From Novosphingobium clariflavum (GTDB taxonomy: Bacteria; Pseudomonadota; Alphaproteobacteria; Sphingomonadales; Sphingomonadaceae), in assembly GCF_026420865.1 (NCBI RefSeq), contig NZ_JAPCWC010000003.1, positions 248,001 to 312,000 on the forward strand: a DNA stretch of 64,000 nucleotides, given 5' to 3'. The translations under genes were made by a program, and so were the position numbers. A model generated the notes under the pieces. That model did not search any database, was not told the origin of the DNA, and worked only from the letters and a program-made list of their open reading frames with translations. Numbering within the stretch: position 1 is the stretch's first letter; every line of letters begins with the position of its first letter. Shown in pieces: positions 34,991 to 43,544 of this stretch.

Positions 34991-37375
34991 TCAACGGGCC
35001 AAAGCGACTGCCGGTGCGGCAGGCTTCACGGGGCCGAGCGGCGGCGGTGTCTCGCCGAGCAGGTAAAGGGTGAAATAGTCGCGCAGCTTCTTCCAGAAGA
35101 AGGGCTGGTAGACGTTGTGGGTGGCATTGGGCACGACCACCATGTCGACGTCGCGCCCGGCATCGATCAGCGCCTTGGCAAGGCGGAAGCTTTCGGTGAC
35201 CGGCACGTTGTCGTCGATGTCGCCGTGGACCAGCAGCAGGTGGCCCTTGAGCTGGCTCGCCACCGCCATGTTCGAATTGCGTTCCCAGGTTGCCGCGTCG
35301 GCTTCGCCCATCGAGACTTCGGGCCACCAGGTCTTGTCCAGCCGGAGGTCGTGGTTGCCCGAGGCGGAGACGCCGACCTTGAAGAAGTCGGGGCGGCGCA
35401 GCACGAAGCGCGCGGTGTCGTAGCCGCCCGCCGATCCGCCGAACACGCCGACACGATCGACGTCCATGTAGGGGTATTTGGCGGCCATCTGGCGGATCAG
35501 CGCGATGTGATCGTCAAGGCCCACTTCGCCCAGGTTCTGGTAGGCGGGAAGGCGGAAAGCCTGGCCGCGCCGCGAGGTGCCGGTGCCGTCGATCATGACG
35601 ACCACCGCGCCGATCTGCGCGACGCTGTTGCCCGGCACGCGCAGCGCCATGCCCCAGGTGGAGGGCACGTCGGTGGTGGTGGGGCCGGTGTAGACGTTGT
35701 CGATCACCGGATAGCTGCGCTTCGGATCGAAGTGCGCGGGGCGATAGATCATGCCGTAGATCGGCGTCTTGCCGTCCGCCGCCACGCCCTTGAACGGTTC
35801 GGGCGGGGTGTAGCCGGCCGCCAGCAGGCGGCTGTCGTCGGCCTTGGCGAGGTCCATCACGATCCTGCCGGTCGCACCGTCACGCAGCACCGCGCGGGTG
35901 GGCGTCGTCGGGCTCGACATCTGGTCGACGATCCACTTGCCGTCGGGCGAAACCTGGGCATCGTGGTCGAGCGGTTCGGGCGTCAGTTCGGTGAGGCCGC
36001 CCCCGTTCAGCGATACCCGGTAGAGCGCACGCCAATAGGGATTGCGGTCCGCCTCGCGCCCGACGCCGGTGACGATGAGCGATGCCTTGTCCTCGGCCAC
36101 GTTGTCCACCGAGAGCACTTCCCAGTTGCCCGTGGTGAGGGCCTGGCCGCCATCCGGGTTGTCCGGGGTGACGAGGTAGAGCTGCGCCCACCCGGTGCGC
36201 TCCGAAATCGAAAGTTCGCCGCCCAGTTCGGGCGAGGGGAAGATCATCGAGGAGGTGACGGTGATGACCGGCTTCACCGCCTCGTGCGCGACGATCTTCG
36301 CGGCGCCGGTCGCCGGATCGGCCACGTAGACCGCCTGCTGGCGATAGCCGCGCTCGGTCCACTGCATGCGCGGCTTGCCGTTCACCCAGTTCATGTCGGG
36401 CGGCGAGGGGTAGAGGATCGATTCCGACGGCATCTGGATCGGAACGATCTTGGCCTTGCCGCTCTTCAGCGCGGCCTGCACGTCGACCACGATGCGTGTC
36501 GCCTGCGGCAGCTTCTCGGCGCCTGCGAGCGGGTAGATGTAGGAGAAGCTGCGCGGATAGAAATTGCCCGGCGGGTTCTGCTGGGTGATCGAAAGCTTCT
36601 TCACCTCGCGCGTGTCGAGCCGCCACGTCAGCAGATAGCGCCCGTCGGGCGACCATGCGCCGGAAACGGGCATCGCCGGTTCCTCGGTGCCTTCGCGCAG
36701 GATCTGCGAGAGTTCGGGGATCGAGCGGCCATAGGGCTGCTCGCGCGTGCCATCGGTGGTCAATGCGACTTCGCGGCCCGATGCCACGTCGACGGCATAG
36801 AGGTTGTAACCGCGCGCGACGATCCTGGTCTTGCCATCGGGCGAGGGGAGGTCGAGCTGCGGCGCTTCCGGCGTGACCTTCTCGGCCTTGCCCGCCGCGT
36901 TCAGGCGCCAGTGGCCGTCCAGCGCGTCGAAAGTGAGGCTGCCCTGTTCGGCATCGTAACCGATGTCGGCGAGCCGGGCGTCGTCGAGGGAGATGGTCCG
37001 GCCGTTTGCCTCGGACAGGGCTGCAAGCAGGCTCGCGGTCGTCGACACTTCACGCACCTGCTTCGTGGCAAGGTCGAGCAGCAGGAAGCGCTGGTCCTTG
37101 CGATTGCCGGTCCGGTAGAACAGCGCATCGCCAACGAATTGCGGCGCGACATTGGCATTGTCGATGAGGTCGCCGATGCCTGCGCCAAGGAAGGCATCCG
37201 CCGTCTGATAGCGCTCGGCAATGCTGGGCTGTGCGGACTGCGTCGCAACCGTCGATGCCTGCCGTGCCTGTGCGGCGGGCTGGAAGGCCATGGCGGCTCC
37301 AAGCGCAAGCAGGCTTACCGCAGCCGGTTTTTTCAGTACGGAGAGAACAGGACGGGAAATCAAGGAGGTGCTCAT
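34991..37375 (-). CDS. S9 family prolyl-oligopeptidase/DPP-type peptidase, secreted
   Basis: About 794 residues. A signal peptide (KKPAAVSLLALGAAMAF, cut near AAQARQA) is followed by a beta-propeller (80-560) with strands such as GAWSPDGRYLLTWRLDTR, and by a hydrolase with nucleophile Ser in VFGGSAGGYDTARF, Asp in HGDIDDNVPV and His in NATHNVY. It is a paralogue of the peptidase at 27926-30202 but only distantly similar, so specificity probably differs. The ATG at 37375 is preferred over 37411 because it gives a normal signal peptide. It is first of three genes (peptidase, DUF5695-like, Svx-like) and is divergent from a GntR regulator; an operator lies between. Confidence 0.87.
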   Translation of the reverse strand: MSTSLISRPVLSVLKKPAAVSLLALGAAMAFQPAAQARQASTVATQSAQPSIAERYQTADAFLGAGIGDLIDNANVAPQFVGDALFYRTGNRKDQRFLLLDLATKQVREVSTTASLLAALSEANGRTISLDDARLADIGYDAEQGSLTFDALDGHWRLNAAGKAEKVTPEAPQLDLPSPDGKTRIVARGYNLYAVDVASGREVALTTDGTREQPYGRSIPELSQILREGTEEPAMPVSGAWSPDGRYLLTWRLDTREVKKLSITQQNPPGNFYPRSFSYIYPLAGAEKLPQATRIVVDVQAALKSGKAKIVPIQMPSESILYPSPPDMNWVNGKPRMQWTERGYRQQAVYVADPATGAAKIVAHEAVKPVITVTSSMIFPSPELGGELSISERTGWAQLYLVTPDNPDGGQALTTGNWEVLSVDNVAEDKASLIVTGVGREADRNPYWRALYRVSLNGGGLTELTPEPLDHDAQVSPDGKWIVDQMSSPTTPTRAVLRDGATGRIVMDLAKADDSRLLAAGYTPPEPFKGVAADGKTPIYGMIYRPAHFDPKRSYPVIDNVYTGPTTTDVPSTWGMALRVPGNSVAQIGAVVVMIDGTGTSRRGQAFRLPAYQNLGEVGLDDHIALIRQMAAKYPYMDVDRVGVFGGSAGGYDTARFVLRRPDFFKVGVSASGNHDLRLDKTWWPEVSMGEADAATWERNSNMAVASQLKGHLLLVHGDIDDNVPVTESFRLAKALIDAGRDVDMVVVPNATHNVYQPFFWKKLRDYFTLYLLGETPPPLGPVKPAAPAVALAR

Positions 37376-37444
37376 GACATGGTCCCATCGCTTGTCTTCG
37401 GAAAGATGCATGGGTTCTTGACGTCCCCGACGGAAAGGGTCAAG

Positions 37445-37462
37445 AAAAAATTATACGATATA
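37445..37462. promoter_or_regulatory. Predicted GntR operator, site 2 (between S9 peptidase and GntR gene)
   Basis: AAAAAATTATACGATATA. The right half matches the consensus; the core is TTATAC rather than GTATAC, making it the weakest of the eight sites. Its position between divergent genes would let it control both the peptidase operon and the regulator itself. Confidence 0.5.
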
Positions 37463-37503
37463 TGATCTGAGCATTTCACAAATGCTTCAATCCAGTCGCC
37501 GGG

Positions 37504-38244
37504 ATGATCCAGATGACCGCAACTCCTTCTGTCGAAACCGCCCTTCCGCTGGTCAGCGAGCGGCTTCACCATGCGGTGGCGCGCCGACTGGCGATGGCGA
37601 TCGTCGGCGGCGAACTTCCTGCCGGGCATGTGTTCCCGGCGGAGGTGGAACACGCCGAGCGGCTGGGCGTCTCGCGCTCGGTGCTGCGCGAGGCGTTCCG
37701 CGTGCTGACCTCCAAGGGCATGGTCAGCAGCCGGCCCAAGGCGGGCACCCGCGTCAACGCGCGCAAGAGCTGGAACCTGCTCGATCCCGATGTGCTGGCC
37801 TGGCAGATACAATGCGGTGCCAGCGACGAGTTCCTGCGCGACTTGTTCGAACTGCGGCTGGTCGTCGAGCCGCAGGCAGCGGAAATGGCGGCGCTGCGCC
37901 GTGACGAGCGGCAACTCACCGACATGGCCAATGCGCTGGAAACGATGGAGCGTTGCACGCTGGCCACCGACAAGGGCCGCGCGGCCGACATCCGCTTTCA
38001 CGAACTGGTGCTGGAGGCGACGCGCAACGAACTGATGCAGGCGCTGTCCACCTCGATCTCGACCGCCATCGCCTCGACCACCGCGATCAAGAGCCGCGTG
38101 CAGGATTCCCCGCGCGACCCGATGCCCGAGCACCACGCCCTCTATCGCTGCATTGCCGAGGGCAACGCCAAGCAGGCGCGCAAGGCGATGGTTGCACTGA
38201 TCGATCTTGCCCACTCGGACACCCGCGTCGCGCTTCGGCGCTGA
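37504..38244 (+). CDS. GntR/FadR-subfamily (FCD) transcriptional regulator, candidate locus regulator
   Basis: A 246-residue regulator. The winged HTH occupies residues 20-95 (LHHAVARRLAMAIVGGELPAG, then SRSVLREAFRVLTSKGMVSSRPKAGTRV). The FCD effector domain (105-240) has metal-site candidates: His in RFHELVLEA and the EHHALY and DLAH histidines. FadR-subfamily regulators usually repress sugar-acid or amino-acid genes and release on binding a metabolite; their sites are typically palindromes with GT-AC halves. It is divergent from the S9 peptidase operon and upstream of GH127, with GTATAC-type sites in both intergenic regions. The effector is unknown; an arabinose-derived acid, hydroxyproline or a breakdown product are candidates. 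Confidence 0.85.
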   Translation: MIQMTATPSVETALPLVSERLHHAVARRLAMAIVGGELPAGHVFPAEVEHAERLGVSRSVLREAFRVLTSKGMVSSRPKAGTRVNARKSWNLLDPDVLAWQIQCGASDEFLRDLFELRLVVEPQAAEMAALRRDERQLTDMANALETMERCTLATDKGRAADIRFHELVLEATRNELMQALSTSISTAIASTTAIKSRVQDSPRDPMPEHHALYRCIAEGNAKQARKAMVALIDLAHSDTRVALRR

Positions 38245-38291
38245 AACCTCTCGGCTCGACGGGGTTGACTCGGCAGCGTCGACCCTTATCA

Positions 38292-38309
38292 ATAACAGTA
38301 TACGATATT
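38292..38309. promoter_or_regulatory. Predicted GntR operator, site 3 (GH127 operon)
   Basis: ATAACAGTATACGATATT, ending 18 bp before the GH127 start and overlapping the space before its AGGAG site. The core and entire right half match site 5. Confidence 0.68.
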
Positions 38310-38327
38310 CGATAGGAGTTTCCGGTG

Positions 38328-40703
38328 ATGAAGGCCAATCGGCGCGAATGGATGACTGGCGTGGCGGCGCTGGCCATCAGCTCAATCCCTCTCAAGGGCT
38401 TCGCGGCTGTCATCGCCCCCAAGCTGCCGATCAAGGCGAAGCCGCTGCCGCTGAGCGACGTGCGGCTGACCGCATCCGACTATGCGACAGCGGTGGAAGT
38501 CAATGTCGACTACCTGATGTCGCTCAGCCCCGATCGCTTCCTGCACAATTTCCGCAAGTACGCGGGGCTTGAGCCCAAGGCGCCGATCTACGGCGGCTGG
38601 GAATCGGACACCATCGCCGGCCATACCCTTGGCCACTACATGACCGCGCTGGTGCTGGCATGGCAGCAGACCGGCAACCCCGAATGCCGACGCCGCGCGG
38701 ACTATATCGTCGACGAACTGGCGCTCTGCCAGGCGCAGCGCAGCGATGGCTACATCGGCGCGCTCGGCCGCAAGACCAAGGACGGCAAGGTCGTCGACGG
38801 GCAGGAAATCTTCCCCGAAGTCATGCGCGGCGAGATCAAGTCGGGCGGGTTCGACCTCAACGGATCGTGGTCGCCGCTCTACACCGTGCACAAGTATTTC
38901 GCGGGTCTGCTCGATATCCATTCGGCCTGGGGCAATGCCAAGGCGCTGGAAGTGGTCATCGGTCTGGGCGGCTACTTCGAGAAGGTCTTTGCCGCGCTTG
39001 ACGACAAGCAGATGCAGGAACTGCTGGGCTGCGAATATGGCGGTCTCAACGAAAGCTATGCCGAACTCTACGCCCAGACCGGCGATCTGCGCTGGCTGAA
39101 GGTGGCCGAGCGCATCTATGACAAGCGCGTGCTCGATCCGCTGGTGGCGCAGGAGGACAAGCTCTCCAACTTCCACGCCAATACCCAGGTGCCCAAGCTG
39201 ATCGGCCTGGCCCGCATTCACGAACTGACCGGCAAGGACGAGCCGGGCCGCGCCGCCCGCTTCTTCTGGGAGCGCGTGACGCAGCACCACAGCTACGTGA
39301 TCGGCGGCAATGCCGACCGCGAATACTTCTTCGAGCCGGACAACATCGCGCTGCACCTCACGGAATCGACCTGTGAGCACTGCAACACCTACAACATGCT
39401 CAAGCTGACCCGTCAGCTCTACTCGTGGCAGCCGGACGGCGCGCTGTTCGACTATTACGAGCGCGCGCATCTCAACCACGTGATGTCGGCACAGAACCCG
39501 CATACCGGCGGCTTCACCTACATGACGCCGATGATGAGCGGCGCCCCGCGCGGCTATTCGCAGCCGGGCGAGGAAGCCTTCTGGTGCTGCGTCGGCTCGG
39601 GCATGGAAAGCCACTCGAAGCACGGCGATTCCATTTACTGGCAGGGTGACGACACGCTCTTCGTGAACCTCTTCATCCCGTCGAAGGCGGAGTGGAAGGC
39701 CAAGGGCGTGGCGCTGACGCTGGCCACCGAATATCCGTTCAAGCCTGAAGTGGGCGTGACGCTCGACAGCGTGAATAACGGCAAGTTCACCCTCGCGCTG
39801 CGCATCCCGGCCTGGGCCAAGGACCGCGCGCTGGTGTCGGTCAACGGCGCGCCGGTTCCGGCCAATGCGGTGAACGGCTACGCCGTGATCGACCGCCGCT
39901 GGAAGAAGGGCGACACGATTGCGCTCACCCTGCCGCTCGACTTGCGCTTCGAGGCGGCTGCCGGCTCGCAGGATGTGGTTGCCGTGCTGCGTGGCCCGCT
40001 GGTCATGGCGGCGGACCTCGGCCCGGCCGAAATGGAGTTCACCGGCGTCGAGCCGGCGATGGTGGGCGACAATCCGCTTGCCGCCTTCGCGCCGATCGTC
40101 TCGGATCGTCCGCGCTTCCAGACCAGGGGCGTCACCCGTCCGGGCGACCTCAACTTCGTGCCGTTCTACAGCCAGTACGACCGCCGCAGCGCCGTCTACT
40201 TCAAGCGCTTCAGCGAAGCGGGCTGGAAGAGCGAGGAAGCCTCGTTCCTGGCCGAGCAGGCCCGCCAGAAGGACATCGCCGCCCGCTCGATCGACGTCAT
40301 GCACCTCGGCGAAATGCAGCCCGAGCGCGACCACAACCTGACCTCGGAAATCTCCTACCCGGTTTCCTACCGTGGCCGGAACGGGCGCGATGCCCGCTCG
40401 GGCGGCTATTTCGAGTTCACGATGAAGGTGAAGCCGGGGCCGCTGCTGCTGCTGCAAGCGACCTATTGGGGCAGCGAGCGTTCGCGCGTGTTCGACATCT
40501 TCGTCGACGGCACCAAGGTCGTCACCCAGAAGCTCGACAACGATACGCCGGGCAAGTTCATGGACGTCGACTATCCGCTGCCCGAGGCGCTGACCAAGGG
40601 CAAGACCGCGGTCAAGGTGCGTGTCGTGCCGCATGACCGCAGTTCGGCGGGGCCGATCTTCGGCATGCGCCTGTTCACGGCCAAGCCCGCTGCCGCCAAG
40701 TGA
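38328..40703 (+). CDS. GH127-family beta-L-arabinofuranosidase
   Basis: A 791-residue secreted enzyme. The N-terminus NRREWMTGVAALAIS looks like a twin-arginine signal. The GH127/GH146 (alpha/alpha)6 barrel spans about 45-480, with the zinc-thiolate site as Glu350-x-Cys352 and the Cys420-Cys421 pair in AFWCCVGSGMESHSKHGD; the first Cys of the pair is the nucleophile in the bifidobacterial family member HypBA1. Beta-sandwich domains (DUF4986- and DUF6805-like) follow to the C-terminus. Family members release beta-L-arabinofuranose, as found on hydroxyproline in extensins. It opens an operon of four genes (GH127, reductase, DUF885, GH43) with an operator and AGGAG upstream. GTG 38325 is an alternative start. 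Confidence 0.88.
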   Translation: MKANRREWMTGVAALAISSIPLKGFAAVIAPKLPIKAKPLPLSDVRLTASDYATAVEVNVDYLMSLSPDRFLHNFRKYAGLEPKAPIYGGWESDTIAGHTLGHYMTALVLAWQQTGNPECRRRADYIVDELALCQAQRSDGYIGALGRKTKDGKVVDGQEIFPEVMRGEIKSGGFDLNGSWSPLYTVHKYFAGLLDIHSAWGNAKALEVVIGLGGYFEKVFAALDDKQMQELLGCEYGGLNESYAELYAQTGDLRWLKVAERIYDKRVLDPLVAQEDKLSNFHANTQVPKLIGLARIHELTGKDEPGRAARFFWERVTQHHSYVIGGNADREYFFEPDNIALHLTESTCEHCNTYNMLKLTRQLYSWQPDGALFDYYERAHLNHVMSAQNPHTGGFTYMTPMMSGAPRGYSQPGEEAFWCCVGSGMESHSKHGDSIYWQGDDTLFVNLFIPSKAEWKAKGVALTLATEYPFKPEVGVTLDSVNNGKFTLALRIPAWAKDRALVSVNGAPVPANAVNGYAVIDRRWKKGDTIALTLPLDLRFEAAAGSQDVVAVLRGPLVMAADLGPAEMEFTGVEPAMVGDNPLAAFAPIVSDRPRFQTRGVTRPGDLNFVPFYSQYDRRSAVYFKRFSEAGWKSEEASFLAEQARQKDIAARSIDVMHLGEMQPERDHNLTSEISYPVSYRGRNGRDARSGGYFEFTMKVKPGPLLLLQATYWGSERSRVFDIFVDGTKVVTQKLDNDTPGKFMDVDYPLPEALTKGKTAVKVRVVPHDRSSAGPIFGMRLFTAKPAAAK

Positions 40704-41743
40704 GTGAGAATCGCATGACTGCCAACGGCGAAATCGCCTTCTCGCTGGAGGAGGCGGATGCCTTCGCCCGCAAGGTTCTGGTCGCTTGCGGGCTGGCTGC
40801 GGACCATGCCGCCGCCGTGGCGCAGACGATGGTTTCGGGCGAGCGTGACGGCTGCACCTCGCACGGGCTCTACCGTCTGCTCGTCGCCGCCAACTCGGTG
40901 GCGCGCGGCGTGGTGGTGCCCGATGCGGTGCCCGAAGTGAGCGAACCGGCCAAGGCGCTGGTCAAGGTGGACGGCAAGGGCGGCTTCGCCCAGCTGCCCT
41001 TTGAACTGGGCATGCCGCTGCTGGTGGAGAAGGCCAGGGCTTACGGCATCGCGGCCATGGCGCTCAACAACGTGGTCCACTTCGCCGCGCTCTGGCCCGA
41101 GGTCGAGGCGCTGGCCGAGCAGGGCCTTGTCGCGCTCGCCTTCACGCCCAGCCACGCCTGGGTCGCGCCCGAGGGCGGCACCAAGCCGGTCTTCGGCACC
41201 AACCCGATCGCGTTCGGCTGGCCGCGTCCGGACCGCGCGCCCTTCGTGTTCGACTTCGCCACCAGCGCGGTCGCGCGCGGCGAGATCGAGCTGCACCGCC
41301 GCGCGGGCAAGGCGATCCCGCCGGATTGGGGCTATGACGCCGATGGTCGTCCCTCCACCGATGCCAAGGCCGTGCTCGACGGCGCGATGCGCACGTTCGG
41401 ATCGCACAAGGGCTCGGCGCTTGCCGCGATGGTCGAGCTGCTGGCCGGCCCGCTGATCGGTGACATGACCAGCGCGGAATCGCTGGCGGCAGACGAAGGA
41501 CGCGGCGGCTCGCCCATCGGCGGCGAACTGATCGTCGTCATCGATCCGGCGGGCTTCCTGGGTGACAGCCTGGACGAATACCTGAAGCGGGCGGAGACCA
41601 TGTTCGAAACCATCGAAGGGCAGGGCGCCCGCCTCCCCGGTTCGCGCCGCCTGCTGGCCCGCGCCCGTTCGCAAGTGGAAGGCGTGCGCATCCCCGCGCA
41701 GCTCCACGCCGACATTCTCGAAATTCTCGAAAGGGGAAATTGA
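40700..41743 (+). CDS. Malate/L-lactate dehydrogenase-family (Ldh_2) NAD(P)H oxidoreductase, possible delta1-pyrroline-2-carboxylate reductase
   Basis: A 342-347-residue protein of the Ldh_2/ComC fold. Blocks: LEEADAFARKVLVACGL near the start, the SHGLYRL motif with conserved His, MALNNVVHFAALWPEVEALAEQGLVALAFT, FGTNPIAFGWPRPDRAPFVFDFATSAVARGEI, and GSHKGSALAAMVELLAG. Family members include malate, ureidoglycolate and 2,3-diketogulonate reductases and the reductase that converts delta1-pyrroline-2-carboxylate to L-proline. The last fits this hydroxyproline/proline locus best, but sequence alone does not settle it. The start GTG overlaps the GH127 stop (GTGA), with ATG 40715 as alternative. 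Confidence 0.75.
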   Translation: MSENRMTANGEIAFSLEEADAFARKVLVACGLAADHAAAVAQTMVSGERDGCTSHGLYRLLVAANSVARGVVVPDAVPEVSEPAKALVKVDGKGGFAQLPFELGMPLLVEKARAYGIAAMALNNVVHFAALWPEVEALAEQGLVALAFTPSHAWVAPEGGTKPVFGTNPIAFGWPRPDRAPFVFDFATSAVARGEIELHRRAGKAIPPDWGYDADGRPSTDAKAVLDGAMRTFGSHKGSALAAMVELLAGPLIGDMTSAESLAADEGRGGSPIGGELIVVIDPAGFLGDSLDEYLKRAETMFETIEGQGARLPGSRRLLARARSQVEGVRIPAQLHADILEILERGN

Positions 41744-41744
41744 C

Positions 41745-43544
41745 GTGAAGACTACGCTTGGCCGCGCGCTGCTGCTGGCAGGCGCCGCAGTTGTCTCGGG
41801 CGTTGCCGTTTCTGGGGCCGTTTCCGCCGCAGCGGCTCCCGCAGCCCAGATCGCCAAGGCCCAGACCCCGGACGAGGCTTTCGAAGCCATCTACACCGCC
41901 GAATACGCCTGGCGCCTGCAGCAGAGCGGCCCCAGCGAGGATGGTCCCAAGAGCGAACGCCTCGCGCTCCCCGACGTCGGCGTAAAGGCGCAGACCGCGC
42001 GCCTGGCCGCGTGGGAAAAGGTCGAAAAGCAGCTCGCCGCGATCGACGTCGCCAGGCTGTCGCCCGAGAACCGCATCAACTTCTCGGTCTACAAGGGCCA
42101 GATCGATGCCTTTGTCGCATCCCAGCGTTACCGCGATTACGAAAAGCCCTTCAACGCCGACACCAGCTTCTGGGGTGAACTGGCCGACTGGGCCCGCTCG
42201 CCGCTGCGCGACCAGCAGAGCGCCGAAGACTTCGTGGAAATGCTGCGCGAGATCCCGCGCTACTACGACCAGCAGATCGACAATATGCGCGCGGGCCTGA
42301 AGCGCGGTTTCTCGGCCCCGCAGGTTACGCTGATCGGGCGTGACAAGGGCATCGAACTCGTGGTCGATGCCAAGACGGCGGAGGACTCGCCGTTCTACGA
42401 GCCGTTCAGGAAGCTGCCCTCGACGATCCCGGCTGCCGAGCAGGAAAAGCTGCGCGCCGCCGCCCGCGCCGCGATCACCGGCAGCGTCGTGCCCGCGCAC
42501 GCCAAGCTGCTCGCCTTCATGCGCGGCGAGTACGAGAAGCAGGCGCGCAAGACGCTCGCCGCCTATGCGCTGCCGGACGGCAAGGCCTACTACCAGTCGA
42601 AGATTTCCGAGTTCGTCACGCTCGACAAGTCGCCCGAGGAGATCCACCAGATCGGCCTCAGCGAAATGGCGCGCATCCGCTCGCAGATGAACGAGGTGAT
42701 GCAGCAGGTCGGTTTCAAGGGCGACCTCAAGGCGTTCCTGCACTTCCTGCGTACTGATCCGCAGTTCTATCCCAAGACGCCGAACGAATTGCTCTACCGC
42801 GCCGCGTGGATCGCCAAGACTTTCGACGGCAAGGCCTCGCAGTTCTTCGGTCACCTGCCGCGCAGCCGCTTCGCCATCAAGCCGGTGCCGGACGACGTGG
42901 CGCCGTTCTACACCGGCGGGCGCGGCGGTCCGGGCATCTACCTCGTCAACACCTACGATCTGCCGAGCCGCCCGTTCTACTCGCAGGTCGCGCTGACCCT
43001 GCACGAATCCGCGCCGGGTCACGCCATGCAGATGCCGCTCGCCGCCGAGAACAAGGACCTGCCGGCCTTCCGCCGCGACACCTATCTCTCTGCCTACGGC
43101 GAGGGCTGGGCGCTCTATTGCGAGGCACTGGGCGAGGACATGGGCATGTACGAGACGCCCTATGACCGCTTCGGCATGCTCAGCTATCAGGCCTGGCGTG
43201 CCTCGCGCCTCGTTGTCGATACCGGCATCCACGCCAAGGGCTGGACCCGCGAGCAGGCGCAGCAGTACCTGCGCGACAACACCGCGCTGTCCGACCACGA
43301 GATCGAGACCGAGGTGGACCGCTACATCTCCTGGCCGGGACAGGCGCTGTCCTACTACATGGGCCAGCTGGCCTTCGTGGATGCGCGCAAGAAGGCGGAA
43401 ACCGCGCTGGGTTCGAAGTTCAACATCCGCGCTTTCCACGATGCGGTGCTGGCGCTGGGCGCGGTGCCGCTGCCGGTGATCGACAGCCGCGTCGATCAGT
43501 TGATCAAGGATGGCGGCAAGGGGCCTTATCCCGATGAGGAATAG
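41745..43544 (+). CDS. DUF885 family secreted zinc metallopeptidase
   Basis: A 599-residue protein starting at GTG, with AGGGG nine bases before. An N-terminal hydrophobic signal (residues 5-30) ends near VSAAAAP. DUF885 proteins are collagenase-like or carboxypeptidase-like metallopeptidases. Here the motif H420-E-S-A-P-G-H426 (HExxxGH) is in LTLHESAPGHAMQ, and the later YGEGWALYCEALGEDMG supplies the probable third ligand. It follows the reductase by one base and overlaps GH43 by about 10 bp, so it is translated as part of the operon. In context it may trim deglycosylated Hyp-rich peptides in the periplasm. Confidence 0.86.
   Translation: MKTTLGRALLLAGAAVVSGVAVSGAVSAAAAPAAQIAKAQTPDEAFEAIYTAEYAWRLQQSGPSEDGPKSERLALPDVGVKAQTARLAAWEKVEKQLAAIDVARLSPENRINFSVYKGQIDAFVASQRYRDYEKPFNADTSFWGELADWARSPLRDQQSAEDFVEMLREIPRYYDQQIDNMRAGLKRGFSAPQVTLIGRDKGIELVVDAKTAEDSPFYEPFRKLPSTIPAAEQEKLRAAARAAITGSVVPAHAKLLAFMRGEYEKQARKTLAAYALPDGKAYYQSKISEFVTLDKSPEEIHQIGLSEMARIRSQMNEVMQQVGFKGDLKAFLHFLRTDPQFYPKTPNELLYRAAWIAKTFDGKASQFFGHLPRSRFAIKPVPDDVAPFYTGGRGGPGIYLVNTYDLPSRPFYSQVALTLHESAPGHAMQMPLAAENKDLPAFRRDTYLSAYGEGWALYCEALGEDMGMYETPYDRFGMLSYQAWRASRLVVDTGIHAKGWTREQAQQYLRDNTALSDHEIETEVDRYISWPGQALSYYMGQLAFVDARKKAETALGSKFNIRAFHDAVLALGAVPLPVIDSRVDQLIKDGGKGPYPDEE

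Noticed and set aside
31943..37465. Two antisense open frames of about 900 codons each on the plus strand
   Set aside because: They mirror the DUF5695-like and S9 peptidase genes; no ribosome site, no family, same skew as other antisense frames here.
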